Source of the DNA: Burkholderiales bacterium
GTDB taxonomy: Bacteria; Pseudomonadota; Gammaproteobacteria; Burkholderiales; Burkholderiaceae_C
Direction of reading: 5' to 3'
Length of the DNA stretch: 6,258 bases
Assembly (NCBI GenBank): GCA_025354615.1
Contig: JANXMO010000447.1
Location: 1 to 6,258 of the forward strand
Part shown: positions 1 to 5,474 of the stretch, in pieces
Numbering within the stretch: position 1 is the first letter of the stretch
Layout of the letters: every line of letters starts with the position of its first letter
The notes under the pieces: model-generated
Databases searched by the model: none
What the model was told of the DNA's origin: nothing
The model's input: only the letters and a program-made list of their open reading frames with translations
Translations under genes and position numbers: made by a program

Positions 1-279
1 TTGCGCATGGCCGCGCAGGCGTTGCGCAAAGCGGCTCAGGCAGGCCAGCCCGCGCAGGGCGGCTTCCTCGGTCAGCCGGCCTTGCGCGTCCAGCCCGGCG
101 CCCAGGCGCACGGTTTCCTTGAGGTAGTCGACGCGGCGGTATTTGTCGGCACCAACATGGCCCAGTTCAAGGCGGAAACTGTTCGACCCCATGTCGATCG
201 CGCCCAGCTGGCCGGGCCAGCGGGTGGCGGCAAGGGGCGTGGGGAGATCCATCTCGGCGGCGGGGCTGATCGCAGTCAT
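1..279 (-). CDS. ppx: Ppx/GppA-family phosphatase (exopolyphosphatase or pppGpp phosphatase), N-terminal 93 residues, cut by window edge
   Basis: The reading frame opens at ATG 279 and stays open to base 1, so only the first 93 residues are present of a protein that is usually 300 or 500 residues long. Residues 27-37 read AIDMGSNSFRL, the first phosphate-binding loop of the Ppx/GppA branch of the ASKHA ATPase fold. Residues 55-63 (KETVRLGAG) match the conserved stretch that follows it. Family members hydrolyse terminal phosphates of polyphosphate or the 5'-phosphate of pppGpp in the cytoplasm; the fragment cannot separate the two, so the symbol is provisional. Neither the start at 279 nor an alternative ATG at 252 has a good Shine-Dalgarno. 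I kept 279 because it gives a longer N-terminus before the first strand. The gene is divergent from the hydrolase gene at 369, with 89 bases between them. Family assignment is firm; subfamily and exact start are not. Confidence 0.88.
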   Translation of the reverse strand, partial: MTAISPAAEMDLPTPLAATRWPGQLGAIDMGSNSFRLELGHVGADKYRRVDYLKETVRLGAGLDAQGRLTEEAALRGLACLSRFAQRLRGHAQ

Positions 280-331
280 GACGCGGATTGTCGGGGTATT
301 CGCGGCGGCGATCGATCCGGCCAGCGGCTCC

Positions 332-337
332 TAGAAT
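332..337 (+). promoter_or_regulatory. Possible -10 box (TAGAAT) for the hydrolase gene
   Basis: TAGAAT matches five of six bases of the sigma-70 -10 consensus and sits 31 bases before ATG 369, predicting a leader of about 25 bases. No good -35 hexamer lies 16-18 bases upstream (309-314 reads cgatcg). An AAGG at 359-362, six bases before the ATG, is a plausible ribosome binding site. The call rests on position and one hexamer only. Confidence 0.35.
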
Positions 338-368
338 TGCCGCAGTTTCCTTTTTGACAAGGCCCGCC

Positions 369-1241
369 ATGCGACCTGACACCTTTGCCCGCCCTTCTTT
401 GTTTGGTGAGGTCAGCCGCCGTGATTTCGTGCGCACCAGCGTGGGCAGTGGTTTTGCCGCGGCTGTGCTGCCGGTGACGGCGCAGGCCCTCACAACCGAC
501 AGCGCCGGGCTGGATGCTGGCGCCGTACGCATTGACGTCAACGGCTTTGACATGCCGGCCTACCGTGCGGCGCCGGCCGGCCGCAGCGGGCTGCCGGTGG
601 TGTTGGTCGTCTCCGAAGTATTCGGCGTTCACGAGCACATTGCCGATGTGGCCCGGCGCTTCGCCAAGCAAGGTTATCTGGCCATCGCGCCCGACTTGTT
701 CGTGCGCCAGGGCGACGCCACCGCACAGCCGGACATGGCCAAGCTGATGTCCGACATCGTCTCCAAAGTGCCCGATGCGCAGGTCATGAGCGACCTGGAC
801 GCCACCGTGGCCTGGGCCCGCGGCCACGGCGGCGATGTGTCCCGTCTGGGTGTGACCGGCTTTTGCTGGGGTGGCCGCATCACTTGGCTCTACACGGCGC
901 ACCAACCGGCGGTGAAGGCGGCGGTGGCTTGGTACGGCCGGTTGGTTGGCTCCGCCAGCGCCCTGGCGCCGCAGCACCCGGTGGACGTGGCCGCGCGTTT
1001 GGCAGCGCCGGTGCTCGGGCTGTACGGCGGCGCCGACACCGGCATTCCACCCGCCACCATCGAGCAGATGAAAGCCGCGCTGGCCGCCGGCAACGCGGCC
1101 GCCAAGGCATCGCGGTTCATCGTCTACCCCGATGCGCCGCACGCTTTTCATGCCGACTACCGCCCCAGTTACCGTCCGGTTGCTGCGCAAGACGGCTGGA
1201 AGCGTGCGCTGGCCTGGTTCAAGGCCAACGGCGTTGCCTGA
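369..1241 (+). CDS. Dienelactone hydrolase-family protein with twin-arginine signal peptide
   Basis: This 290-residue alpha/beta hydrolase belongs to the dienelactone hydrolase (DLH) family. The catalytic triad is readable: Cys166 in the nucleophile elbow GFCWGG, Asp223 in GGADTG, and His259 in DAPHAF. Glu83 in SEVFG matches the glutamate that holds the cysteine in classical DLH. Residues 16-22 (SRRDFVR) form a twin-arginine motif followed by a hydrophobic stretch and a likely cleavage site after AQA (38-40). The protein is therefore probably folded in the cytoplasm and exported by Tat, leaving a mature domain of about 250 residues. Classical DLHs open dienelactones in chlorocatechol degradation, but many relatives act on other esters or lactones, so the substrate is unknown. 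The frame extends upstream to a TTG at 288. ATG 369 is preferred because it has AAGG six bases upstream and places the Arg pair 17 residues in. No aromatic-pathway genes flank it. Confidence 0.9.
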   Translation: MRPDTFARPSLFGEVSRRDFVRTSVGSGFAAAVLPVTAQALTTDSAGLDAGAVRIDVNGFDMPAYRAAPAGRSGLPVVLVVSEVFGVHEHIADVARRFAKQGYLAIAPDLFVRQGDATAQPDMAKLMSDIVSKVPDAQVMSDLDATVAWARGHGGDVSRLGVTGFCWGGRITWLYTAHQPAVKAAVAWYGRLVGSASALAPQHPVDVAARLAAPVLGLYGGADTGIPPATIEQMKAALAAGNAAAKASRFIVYPDAPHAFHADYRPSYRPVAAQDGWKRALAWFKANGVA

Positions 1242-1244
1242 GAA

Positions 1245-1273
1245 CGCGCGGTCGCTGCCCCGCGGCGCTTTTT
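1245..1273 (+). terminator. Weak candidate intrinsic terminator or attenuator after the hydrolase gene
   Basis: Bases 1247-1251 (CGCGG) pair with 1260-1264 (CCGCG) across an 8-base loop. Two further pairs, 1245-1246 with 1266-1267, form if G1265 is bulged. The stem is followed one base later by a run of five T (1269-1273). It lies four bases after the hydrolase stop codon. The stem is short and imperfect, and in GC-rich DNA such pairings arise easily. The next gene is on the same strand 28 bases further on without a visible promoter of its own, so full termination here would be hard to reconcile with its expression. Confidence 0.3.
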
Positions 1274-1277
1274 CAGC

Positions 1278-1304
1278 ATGACGGATCAGGCCCACCTCCG
1301 ATGA
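1278..1304 (+). CDS. Possible 8-codon leader mini-ORF ending in an ATGA overlap with the ZIP start
   Basis: ATG 1278 opens a frame encoding MTDQAHLR whose TGA (1302-1304) overlaps the ATG of the transporter gene (1301-1303) in the sequence ATGA. The transporter start has only a weak CAGG upstream (1287-1290), so ribosomes terminating here could re-initiate on the transporter. The mini-ORF itself has no evident Shine-Dalgarno and follows the weak hairpin at 1245-1273. An arrangement like this can occur by chance, so I list it as a candidate coupling element and not as an established gene. Confidence 0.2.
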   Translation: MTDQAHLR

Positions 1305-2074
1305 CGCTTTTCTACATTGTTGTGGCCACGCTGGCCGGCGGCTTGCTGTCGGTAGGCGCAGCCGCGGCGTTGACGGTCGGCCTGCTGACCCGCGTGGTGC
1401 GCCATCTGGTGAGTTTTTCGGCCGGTGTACTGCTCGGCACCGCGCTGCTCAACGTGCTGCCCGAAGCGTTCGAGAGCACCGCCTCGCCGTTCAGCCTGTT
1501 CGCGACGCTGCTGGGTGGACTGCTGTTTTTCTTTCTGCTGGAAAAAGCCGAGCTGTACCGCCACCAGCACCATCACGAAGGCGATTCCCACCACCACCAT
1601 CATGGCTTCGACGCCCAGCAGGCCGGGCGTGGCGGCTGGAGCGTGCTGATGGGCGACAGCATCCACAATTTCTGCGACGGCATCATCATCGCCGCGGCTT
1701 TTCTGGCCGACACCCGGCTCGGCCTGGTGACCGCGGTGGCCATCATCGCGCACGAAATTCCGCAGGAAGTGGGCGACTACATCGTGCTGCTGAACGCCGG
1801 TTTGTCGCGCCGGCGCGCGTTGCTCTACAACGCGTTGTCAGGCCTGGCGGCGGTGGTGGGTGGCGTGACCGGTTTTTTCATCGTCGGGCCGTGGCGGGCT
1901 TATTTCCCCTATCTGCTGGTGGTGGCAGCCAGCAGCTTCATCTATGTCAGCGTGGCCGATTTGATTCCGCAGCTGCAGCACCGCCTGTCGCTGCGCGACA
2001 CCGTGCTGCAGCTGGCCTGGTTGGCCGGCGGGTTGGCCCTGGTGCTGTTGGCGACCCACTGGCTGCACCCGTAA
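1301..2074 (+). CDS. ZIP-family divalent metal transporter with LIV-1-like metal motifs and His-rich loop
   Basis: This 257-residue membrane protein shows about eight hydrophobic segments, roughly at 3-26, 36-54, 64-82, 114-135, 139-165, 175-196, 202-222 and 234-254. That is the ZIP topology. The cytoplasmic-type loop between segments 3 and 4 is His-rich (HQHHH at 88-92, HHHHH at 97-101). The helix 4 motif HNFCDG (122-127) and the helix 5 motif HEIPQEVGD (151-159) supply the expected metal ligands. The HN-x-x-DG and HE-x-P-x-E-x-GD patterns resemble the LIV-1/KE4 branch more than the ZupT/GufA branch (HN-x-x-EG). Gln155 stands where LIV-1 proteins have a second His. ZIP proteins move Zn, Fe, Mn or similar ions toward the cytoplasm; the metal here cannot be read from sequence. 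The start is the first Met before segment 1, 59 bases after the hydrolase stop; its ribosome site is weak. I saw no clear Zur or Fur operator. The 34 bases downstream (2075-2108) hold no hairpin terminator before the converging sulfurtransferase gene. Confidence 0.92.
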   Translation: MTLFYIVVATLAGGLLSVGAAAALTVGLLTRVVRHLVSFSAGVLLGTALLNVLPEAFESTASPFSLFATLLGGLLFFFLLEKAELYRHQHHHEGDSHHHHHGFDAQQAGRGGWSVLMGDSIHNFCDGIIIAAAFLADTRLGLVTAVAIIAHEIPQEVGDYIVLLNAGLSRRRALLYNALSGLAAVVGGVTGFFIVGPWRAYFPYLLVVAASSFIYVSVADLIPQLQHRLSLRDTVLQLAWLAGGLALVLLATHWLHP

Positions 2075-2108
2075 AGCACTGCCAGGCCCAGCAACAACGT
2101 TTCCCGCT

Positions 2109-3020
2109 TCAATCCCCAGCCAAACCCACCGCAACCGGCCGCGCCGGGTCGGCCGACCACTCGCTCCACGAGCCGGCGTACAGGCGCGAGCCGTGCAGCC
2201 CGGCGTGCGCCATGGCCAGCAGGTTGTGGCAGGCGGTGATGCCCGAGCCGCATTGGTGCGCCACTTCGGCGGGCGGGCTGTCGCCGATCAACTCGCCGAA
2301 CGCCGCGCGTAACTCGGCCACCGGCTTGAAACGGCCGTCCGCCATGAGATTGAGCTGGAAGTGCCGGTTGACGGCGCCCGGAATATGGCCGGCGCGAGGG
2401 TCCAATGGCTCGACATCGCCGCGAAAGCGCTCGGCGGCGCGGGCGTCGATCAGCGGCCAGCGGCCAAGGCGTGATTGCAGCGTGTCGGCATCCAGCGTTT
2501 CCACCAGCGCCGGCGCGTCGGGGTAAGGCGGCCCGCCGGGCGCAATGCTGTCGCCCGCCTCCAGCGCGCCGACCTGCGCCACCCAAGCGGGCAGGCTGCC
2601 ATCCAGCACCGCGACCGCGGCATGCCCCAGCCAGCGCAGCAACCACCAGGCGCGGCTGGCGTAAAAGCCGCCGCTGCGGTCGTAGACGACCACTTGGCGC
2701 TCCGGCCGCACGCCCAGCCGCCCGGCCGTGGCCGCAAACACGGCGCGCTCAGGCAACGGGTGGCGCCCGCCGCGGCCGTCCGGCTGCTTCGGGCCTGACA
2801 AGTCTTGGTGCAAATCCACATGCAGCGCGCCGGGCACATGCGCCTCGCGGTAAGCGCGCTTGCCGGCGGCTGCATCGGTCAGATCAAAACTGGCGTCCAA
2901 AAGGCACGGCGGCGCCGCACCCTGCCGGTTCAGCAGCGCCTGCAGCGAAGCGGCGTCGATCAGCGTGCTGAATGGCGCCGTCGCCACCGGTTGATCAGCG
3001 TCCATCGCGTCGCGGCTCAC
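2109..3020 (-). CDS. sseA: Two-domain 3-mercaptopyruvate sulfurtransferase (SseA-like)
   Basis: This 303-residue cytoplasmic-type protein has two rhodanese domains in tandem, roughly 18-150 and 168-300. The C-terminal domain carries the active loop CGSGITA (257-263), with Cys257 as the persulfide-forming residue. CGSG(V/I)TA is typical of 3-mercaptopyruvate sulfurtransferases, whereas thiosulfate-preferring rhodaneses usually have CRxGxT, so mercaptopyruvate is the likely sulfur donor. The N-terminal domain shows the usual structural motifs VVYDRSGGFYASRAWW (111-126) and LDGSLPAW (139-146), without a second catalytic cysteine. The start is GTG 3020, overlapping the stop of the Rieske gene in GTGA, with GGAAG upstream. 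An ATG five codons in (3005) is possible but lacks a ribosome site. Overlap implies co-transcription and translational coupling with the oxygenase. The length is close to the usual 280-300 residues and nothing is missing. The symbol follows family resemblance; orthology to E. coli sseA is not proven. Confidence 0.9.
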   Translation of the reverse strand: MSRDAMDADQPVATAPFSTLIDAASLQALLNRQGAAPPCLLDASFDLTDAAAGKRAYREAHVPGALHVDLHQDLSGPKQPDGRGGRHPLPERAVFAATAGRLGVRPERQVVVYDRSGGFYASRAWWLLRWLGHAAVAVLDGSLPAWVAQVGALEAGDSIAPGGPPYPDAPALVETLDADTLQSRLGRWPLIDARAAERFRGDVEPLDPRAGHIPGAVNRHFQLNLMADGRFKPVAELRAAFGELIGDSPPAEVAHQCGSGITACHNLLAMAHAGLHGSRLYAGSWSEWSADPARPVAVGLAGD

Positions 3021-4147
3021 AAGCCCATCTTCCGCCGGTACCAGCCGTGGAACTGCTCCATGCCGTCTTCCATGGGGCTTTGGTAAGGACCGGCCTCGTC
3101 GTCGCCGCGGGCGTACAGGGCCGCCCGACCCTGGTCCATGCGCAGCGCGATTTCATCGTCCTCAACGCAGGTTTCAAGATACGCCGCCTGCTGCGCCTGC
3201 ACGTATTCGCGCTCGAAGGCGTGGATGTCCTCGGGGTAGTAGAACTCGACCACGTTGGTGGTTTTCTGTGGGCCGCGCGGGTACAGCGTCGACACCACCA
3301 GCACGTTCGGGTACCACTCGATCATCACGCCCGGGTAATACGTCAGCCAGATCGCGCCGTGCCGGGGCGGCACGCCATTCTGGTAGCGCAGCACCTGCTC
3401 GTGCCACTGGCGGTAGACCTCGGAGCCGGCGCGCCCCAGCGCTTCACCGGCGGCATTCGCCACGCCCACGGTCTGCACCGAGTACTGCGCGCCCATTTCC
3501 CAGCGCAGGTCGTCACAGGTGACAAAGTTGCCAAGGCCGGGGTGGAACGGGCCGACGTGGTAGTCCTCCAGGTACACCTCGATGAAGCTTTTCCAGTTGT
3601 AGTTGCACTCGTGCATGTGCACGCGGTCGAGCACATAGCCGGTGAAATCAAGGTCGGCGATCGGGCCCAGCCCGGCCATGTCGGCAGCGATGTCACGGCC
3701 GTTGTCCTCGAAGACCAGGCCATTCCAGCTGCGGGTCTTGTAGTTGTTCAGGTGCAGGCAAGGCGATTCGGCGAAATGCGGCGCGCCGATGAGTTGGCCT
3801 TGCAAGTCGTAAGTCCATCGGTGCAGCGGGCACACGATCTGCTGGCCCGGGGTGTGGCCGCGCCCGTGCAGGATCACTGCCTGACGGTGCCGGCACACGT
3901 TGGAAATCAATTCCACCCCTTGCGGCGTGTGCACCAGCGCCCGGCCTTCGCCTTCTTGTGGCAGGGTGTAGAAATCACCTGGCTGCGGCACGGCAAGCGC
4001 ATGGCCGATGTAACGCGGGCCGTGCTGAAACAGCGTTGCCATTTCGCGCTGGAACAGCGTTGCGTCGAAATAGGTCGCCGCCGGCAGCGGGCCATGCGGT
4101 GCGCGGTGGCGCTGCAAGGCAGGCGGCGCAATCGTCAAATCGGACAT
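3017..4147 (-). CDS. Rieske [2Fe-2S] non-heme iron oxygenase, alpha-type subunit
   Basis: This 376-residue protein is an aromatic-ring-hydroxylating-dioxygenase-type alpha subunit. The Rieske cluster ligands are Cys85 and His87 (CRHR) and Cys106 and His109 (CPLHRW), with 18 residues between the pairs. The catalytic domain follows: NWKSFIEVYLEDYHVGPFHP (184-203) supplies His197 and His202 of the mononuclear iron site, and Glu329 or Asp330 in CVEDDE (327-332) is the probable carboxylate ligand. Glu194 occupies the place of the bridging Asp of naphthalene dioxygenase. Such enzymes hydroxylate, demethylate or cleave C-N bonds using electrons from a reductase; the substrate cannot be inferred. No ferredoxin, reductase or beta subunit gene lies in the window. 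The frame is open up to 4366, but ATG 4147 is chosen because AGGAG lies 12 bases upstream and the next segment matches the family N-terminus. It is the first gene of an operon with the sulfurtransferase, which overlaps its stop by four bases, and is divergent from xseB. Confidence 0.93.
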   Translation of the reverse strand: MSDLTIAPPALQRHRAPHGPLPAATYFDATLFQREMATLFQHGPRYIGHALAVPQPGDFYTLPQEGEGRALVHTPQGVELISNVCRHRQAVILHGRGHTPGQQIVCPLHRWTYDLQGQLIGAPHFAESPCLHLNNYKTRSWNGLVFEDNGRDIAADMAGLGPIADLDFTGYVLDRVHMHECNYNWKSFIEVYLEDYHVGPFHPGLGNFVTCDDLRWEMGAQYSVQTVGVANAAGEALGRAGSEVYRQWHEQVLRYQNGVPPRHGAIWLTYYPGVMIEWYPNVLVVSTLYPRGPQKTTNVVEFYYPEDIHAFEREYVQAQQAAYLETCVEDDEIALRMDQGRAALYARGDDEAGPYQSPMEDGMEQFHGWYRRKMGL

Positions 4148-4245
4148 GGGCCCGAGGTTCTCCTGGGTCGGATGGGCTGGCACACAACAACCATCGAAAA
4201 CAGCGCTGGGGCCTGATAAAAAAGCCCTGGCAAGGCGGGGCGCCG

Positions 4246-4251
4246 ATTGTA
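4246..4251 (-). promoter_or_regulatory. Possible -10 box (TACAAT) for the Rieske-sulfurtransferase operon
   Basis: On the minus strand TACAAT matches five of six bases of the -10 consensus and is followed by CGG, the style also seen in front of xseB. It predicts transcription from about 4239 and a leader near 92 bases before ATG 4147. There is no convincing -35 hexamer at the usual spacing (AGTGCG at 17 bases). Support is limited to the hexamer and its placement in the 175-base divergent gap. Confidence 0.3.
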
Positions 4252-4294
4252 TGCCGCGGGCCATGACGCGCACTGGGACGGCCGAACGGCTGAC

Positions 4295-4300
4295 TACAAT
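4295..4300 (+). promoter_or_regulatory. Likely -10 box (TACAAT) for the xseB-ispA-dxs operon
   Basis: TACAAT differs from the sigma-70 consensus at one base and lies 22 bases before the xseB ATG, predicting a leader of only about 16 bases. The hexamer 17 bases upstream (4272-4277, ACTGGG) is a poor -35. An imperfect inverted repeat, GCCG-AA-CGGC (4281-4290), sits in the spacer just before the box and could be an operator or chance. It is the only good -10 candidate in the gap facing right, and the tight packing of the following genes makes one promoter here likely. Confidence 0.45.
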
Positions 4301-4322
4301 CGCCCCCTCAATCTGAAATGAC

Positions 4323-4565
4323 ATGGCCAAGACCGTTCCAGCGCCCGTTGCGCCACCCCTTCCCACCCGTTATGAAGACGCGCTGAACGAGCTGGAACGC
4401 CTCGTCAGCACGATGGAGGCTGGCCAGCTGCCGCTGGACCAGCTGCTGACGCAATACGAGCGCGGCGCCGAGCTGCTGAATTTTTGCCGCAGCCGTCTCG
4501 AAGCGGTTGAACAGCAGGTCAAGGTGCTGGAAAACGGCCAACTCAAGCCCTGGCCGCCCGCATGA
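4323..4565 (+). CDS. xseB: Exodeoxyribonuclease VII small subunit
   Basis: This 80-residue protein has the typical length and helical pattern of XseB. The conserved core runs from [12 protein letters not shown] (17-28) through [18 protein letters not shown] (31-48) to a charged C-terminal helix with ERGAELL (46-52) and RLEAVEQQV (58-66). Several copies of XseB bind one XseA to form exonuclease VII, which degrades single-stranded DNA from both ends into oligonucleotides in the cytoplasm; xseA is not in the window. The start at ATG 4323 has no strong Shine-Dalgarno and gives a short proline-rich N-terminal extension before the first helix. It is the first gene of the operon, and its TGA overlaps the ATG of a seven-codon mini-ORF (ATGA at 4562-4565). 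The ispA start is 16 bases after the xseB stop. The xseB-ispA-dxs order is common in proteobacteria. Confidence 0.95.
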   Translation: MAKTVPAPVAPPLPTRYEDALNELERLVSTMEAGQLPLDQLLTQYERGAELLNFCRSRLEAVEQQVKVLENGQLKPWPPA

Positions 4566-4585
4566 GCCTGAAGGTTGCTCTGTGA
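4562..4585 (+). CDS. Possible 7-codon mini-ORF bridging xseB and ispA by 4-base overlaps at both ends
   Basis: ATG 4562 overlaps the xseB stop in ATGA and encodes MSLKVAL. Its stop TGA (4583-4585) overlaps the ispA GTG start (4582-4584) in GTGA. A ribosome ending xseB could therefore re-initiate here and again at ispA. GAAGG at 4570-4574 is a usable ribosome site for the ispA GTG, so coupling through this peptide is not required. No function is claimed for the peptide itself. Confidence 0.25.
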   Translation: MSLKVAL

Positions 4586-5472
4586 AGGCCACCGCGTTCG
4601 ACGAATGGGCCGGGCGCCAGCTCGCCGACGTCGAGGCCGCGCTATGCGCCTGGGTGCCGGCCGATGCCCCGGCGGCCCTGGGCCTGGCCATGCGCTACGG
4701 CGTGCTCGACGGCGGCAAGCGGCTGCGTCCGTTGTTGGTGCTGGCGGGTGCCGAAGCGGTGGGCGGCGAGCGCGGGGCGGCCTTGCGCGCGGCCTGCGCA
4801 GTCGAGTTGATTCACGCCTATTCGCTGGTCCATGACGACATGCCGTGCATGGACAACGACGTGTTGCGCCGTGGCAAGCCCACGGTTCACGTGCAGTACG
4901 GCCAGGCCCAGGCCATGTTGGCTGGCGACGCCATGCAGGCGCTGGCGTTCGAGGTGTTGACGCCCGAGGCCGAACTCATTGCGCCCGCGTTGCAGGCCCG
5001 CCTGTGCGGCCTGCTGGCGCGCGCCGCCGGCCACGCCGGCATGGCCGGCGGCCAGGCCATCGACCTGGCCAGCGTCGGCCGCCCGCTCGACGAGCAGTCG
5101 CTGCGCGACATGCACCACCGCAAAACCGGCGCCTTGCTGCAGGCCAGCGTGCTGATGGGCGCCGCCTGCGGCCGCACCAGCGATGACGAATGGGCAGCGC
5201 TGGCCCGTTATGGCGCCGCACTCGGCTTGGCGTTCCAGGTGATCGATGACATTCTCGACGTCACCCAGGCCTCTGAAACGCTGGGCAAAACGGCCGGCAA
5301 AGACGTCGATGCCAACAAACCGACCTACGTCACCGTGATGGGGCTGGACGCCGCGCTGCGCCATGCCGGCGAGCTGCGCGACCGCGCCCAGGCGGCCCTG
5401 GCCGAAGCGCGTTTGCCGCATGCCGACTGGCTGGCCCAGTTGGCCGACAAAGTGGTGGAAAGAGACAGTTGA
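4582..5472 (+). CDS. ispA: Farnesyl diphosphate synthase (geranyltranstransferase)
   Basis: This 296-residue all-helical prenyltransferase condenses isopentenyl diphosphate with dimethylallyl and geranyl diphosphate to give C15 farnesyl diphosphate, the precursor of undecaprenyl phosphate, quinone side chains and hopanoids. The family motifs are in order: GGKRLRP (44-50), the first Asp-rich motif DDMPCMD (85-91) with the two-residue insertion typical of bacterial short-chain synthases, RRGKPT (96-101), KTGALL (181-186), and the second motif DDILD (222-226). Tyr80 lies five residues before the first motif, consistent with a C15 chain-length limit. Val94 replaces an acidic residue found in E. 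coli IspA (DDDDLRRG there, DNDVLRRG here); it lies outside the metal-binding aspartates. The start is GTG 4582, chosen for GAAGG seven bases upstream and the usual family N-terminus; the frame extends upstream only inside xseB. The dxs gene follows after two bases. Confidence 0.95.
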   Translation: MKATAFDEWAGRQLADVEAALCAWVPADAPAALGLAMRYGVLDGGKRLRPLLVLAGAEAVGGERGAALRAACAVELIHAYSLVHDDMPCMDNDVLRRGKPTVHVQYGQAQAMLAGDAMQALAFEVLTPEAELIAPALQARLCGLLARAAGHAGMAGGQAIDLASVGRPLDEQSLRDMHHRKTGALLQASVLMGAACGRTSDDEWAALARYGAALGLAFQVIDDILDVTQASETLGKTAGKDVDANKPTYVTVMGLDAALRHAGELRDRAQAALAEARLPHADWLAQLADKVVERDS

Positions 5473-5474
5473 CG

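Noticed and set aside
276..1295. Long minus-strand open frame (339 codons) opposite the hydrolase gene
   Set aside because: It is the complement of a gene with signal peptide and full catalytic triad. The product is low-complexity Gly/Arg/His-rich and matches no family I know.
1555..1606. CAC/CAT-rich repeat-like stretch
   Set aside because: It is the codon pattern of the His-rich loop of the ZIP transporter, not an independent DNA repeat.
863..2074. Apparent 403-codon fusion in the ZIP frame reaching back into the hydrolase gene
   Set aside because: The first 146 codons are an out-of-frame reading of the hydrolase with Arg/Gly-rich composition. The family-like sequence begins at Met 1301 just before the first membrane helix.
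369..4147. An aromatic-degradation cluster made of the hydrolase and the Rieske oxygenase
   Set aside because: The two are on opposite strands with a metal transporter and a sulfurtransferase between them, the hydrolase is probably exported, and no other pathway gene is present.
2972..4216. Long plus-strand open frame (414 codons) opposite the Rieske gene
   Set aside because: It lies antisense to a protein with complete Rieske and iron-site motifs. The translation is rich in His, Val, Arg and Ala as expected from a GC-rich complement, with no recognisable domain.
4218..4241. Minus-strand hairpin (GGGC/GCCC) followed by six T in the Rieske leader
   Set aside because: The stem is only four pairs with a ten-base loop, and it would begin at the predicted transcription start, too early to act as an attenuator.
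4148..4366. N-terminal extension of the Rieske frame up to 4366
   Set aside because: The extra 73 residues overlap the xseB start and the divergent promoter region, look unlike the family, and ATG 4147 has a ribosome site.
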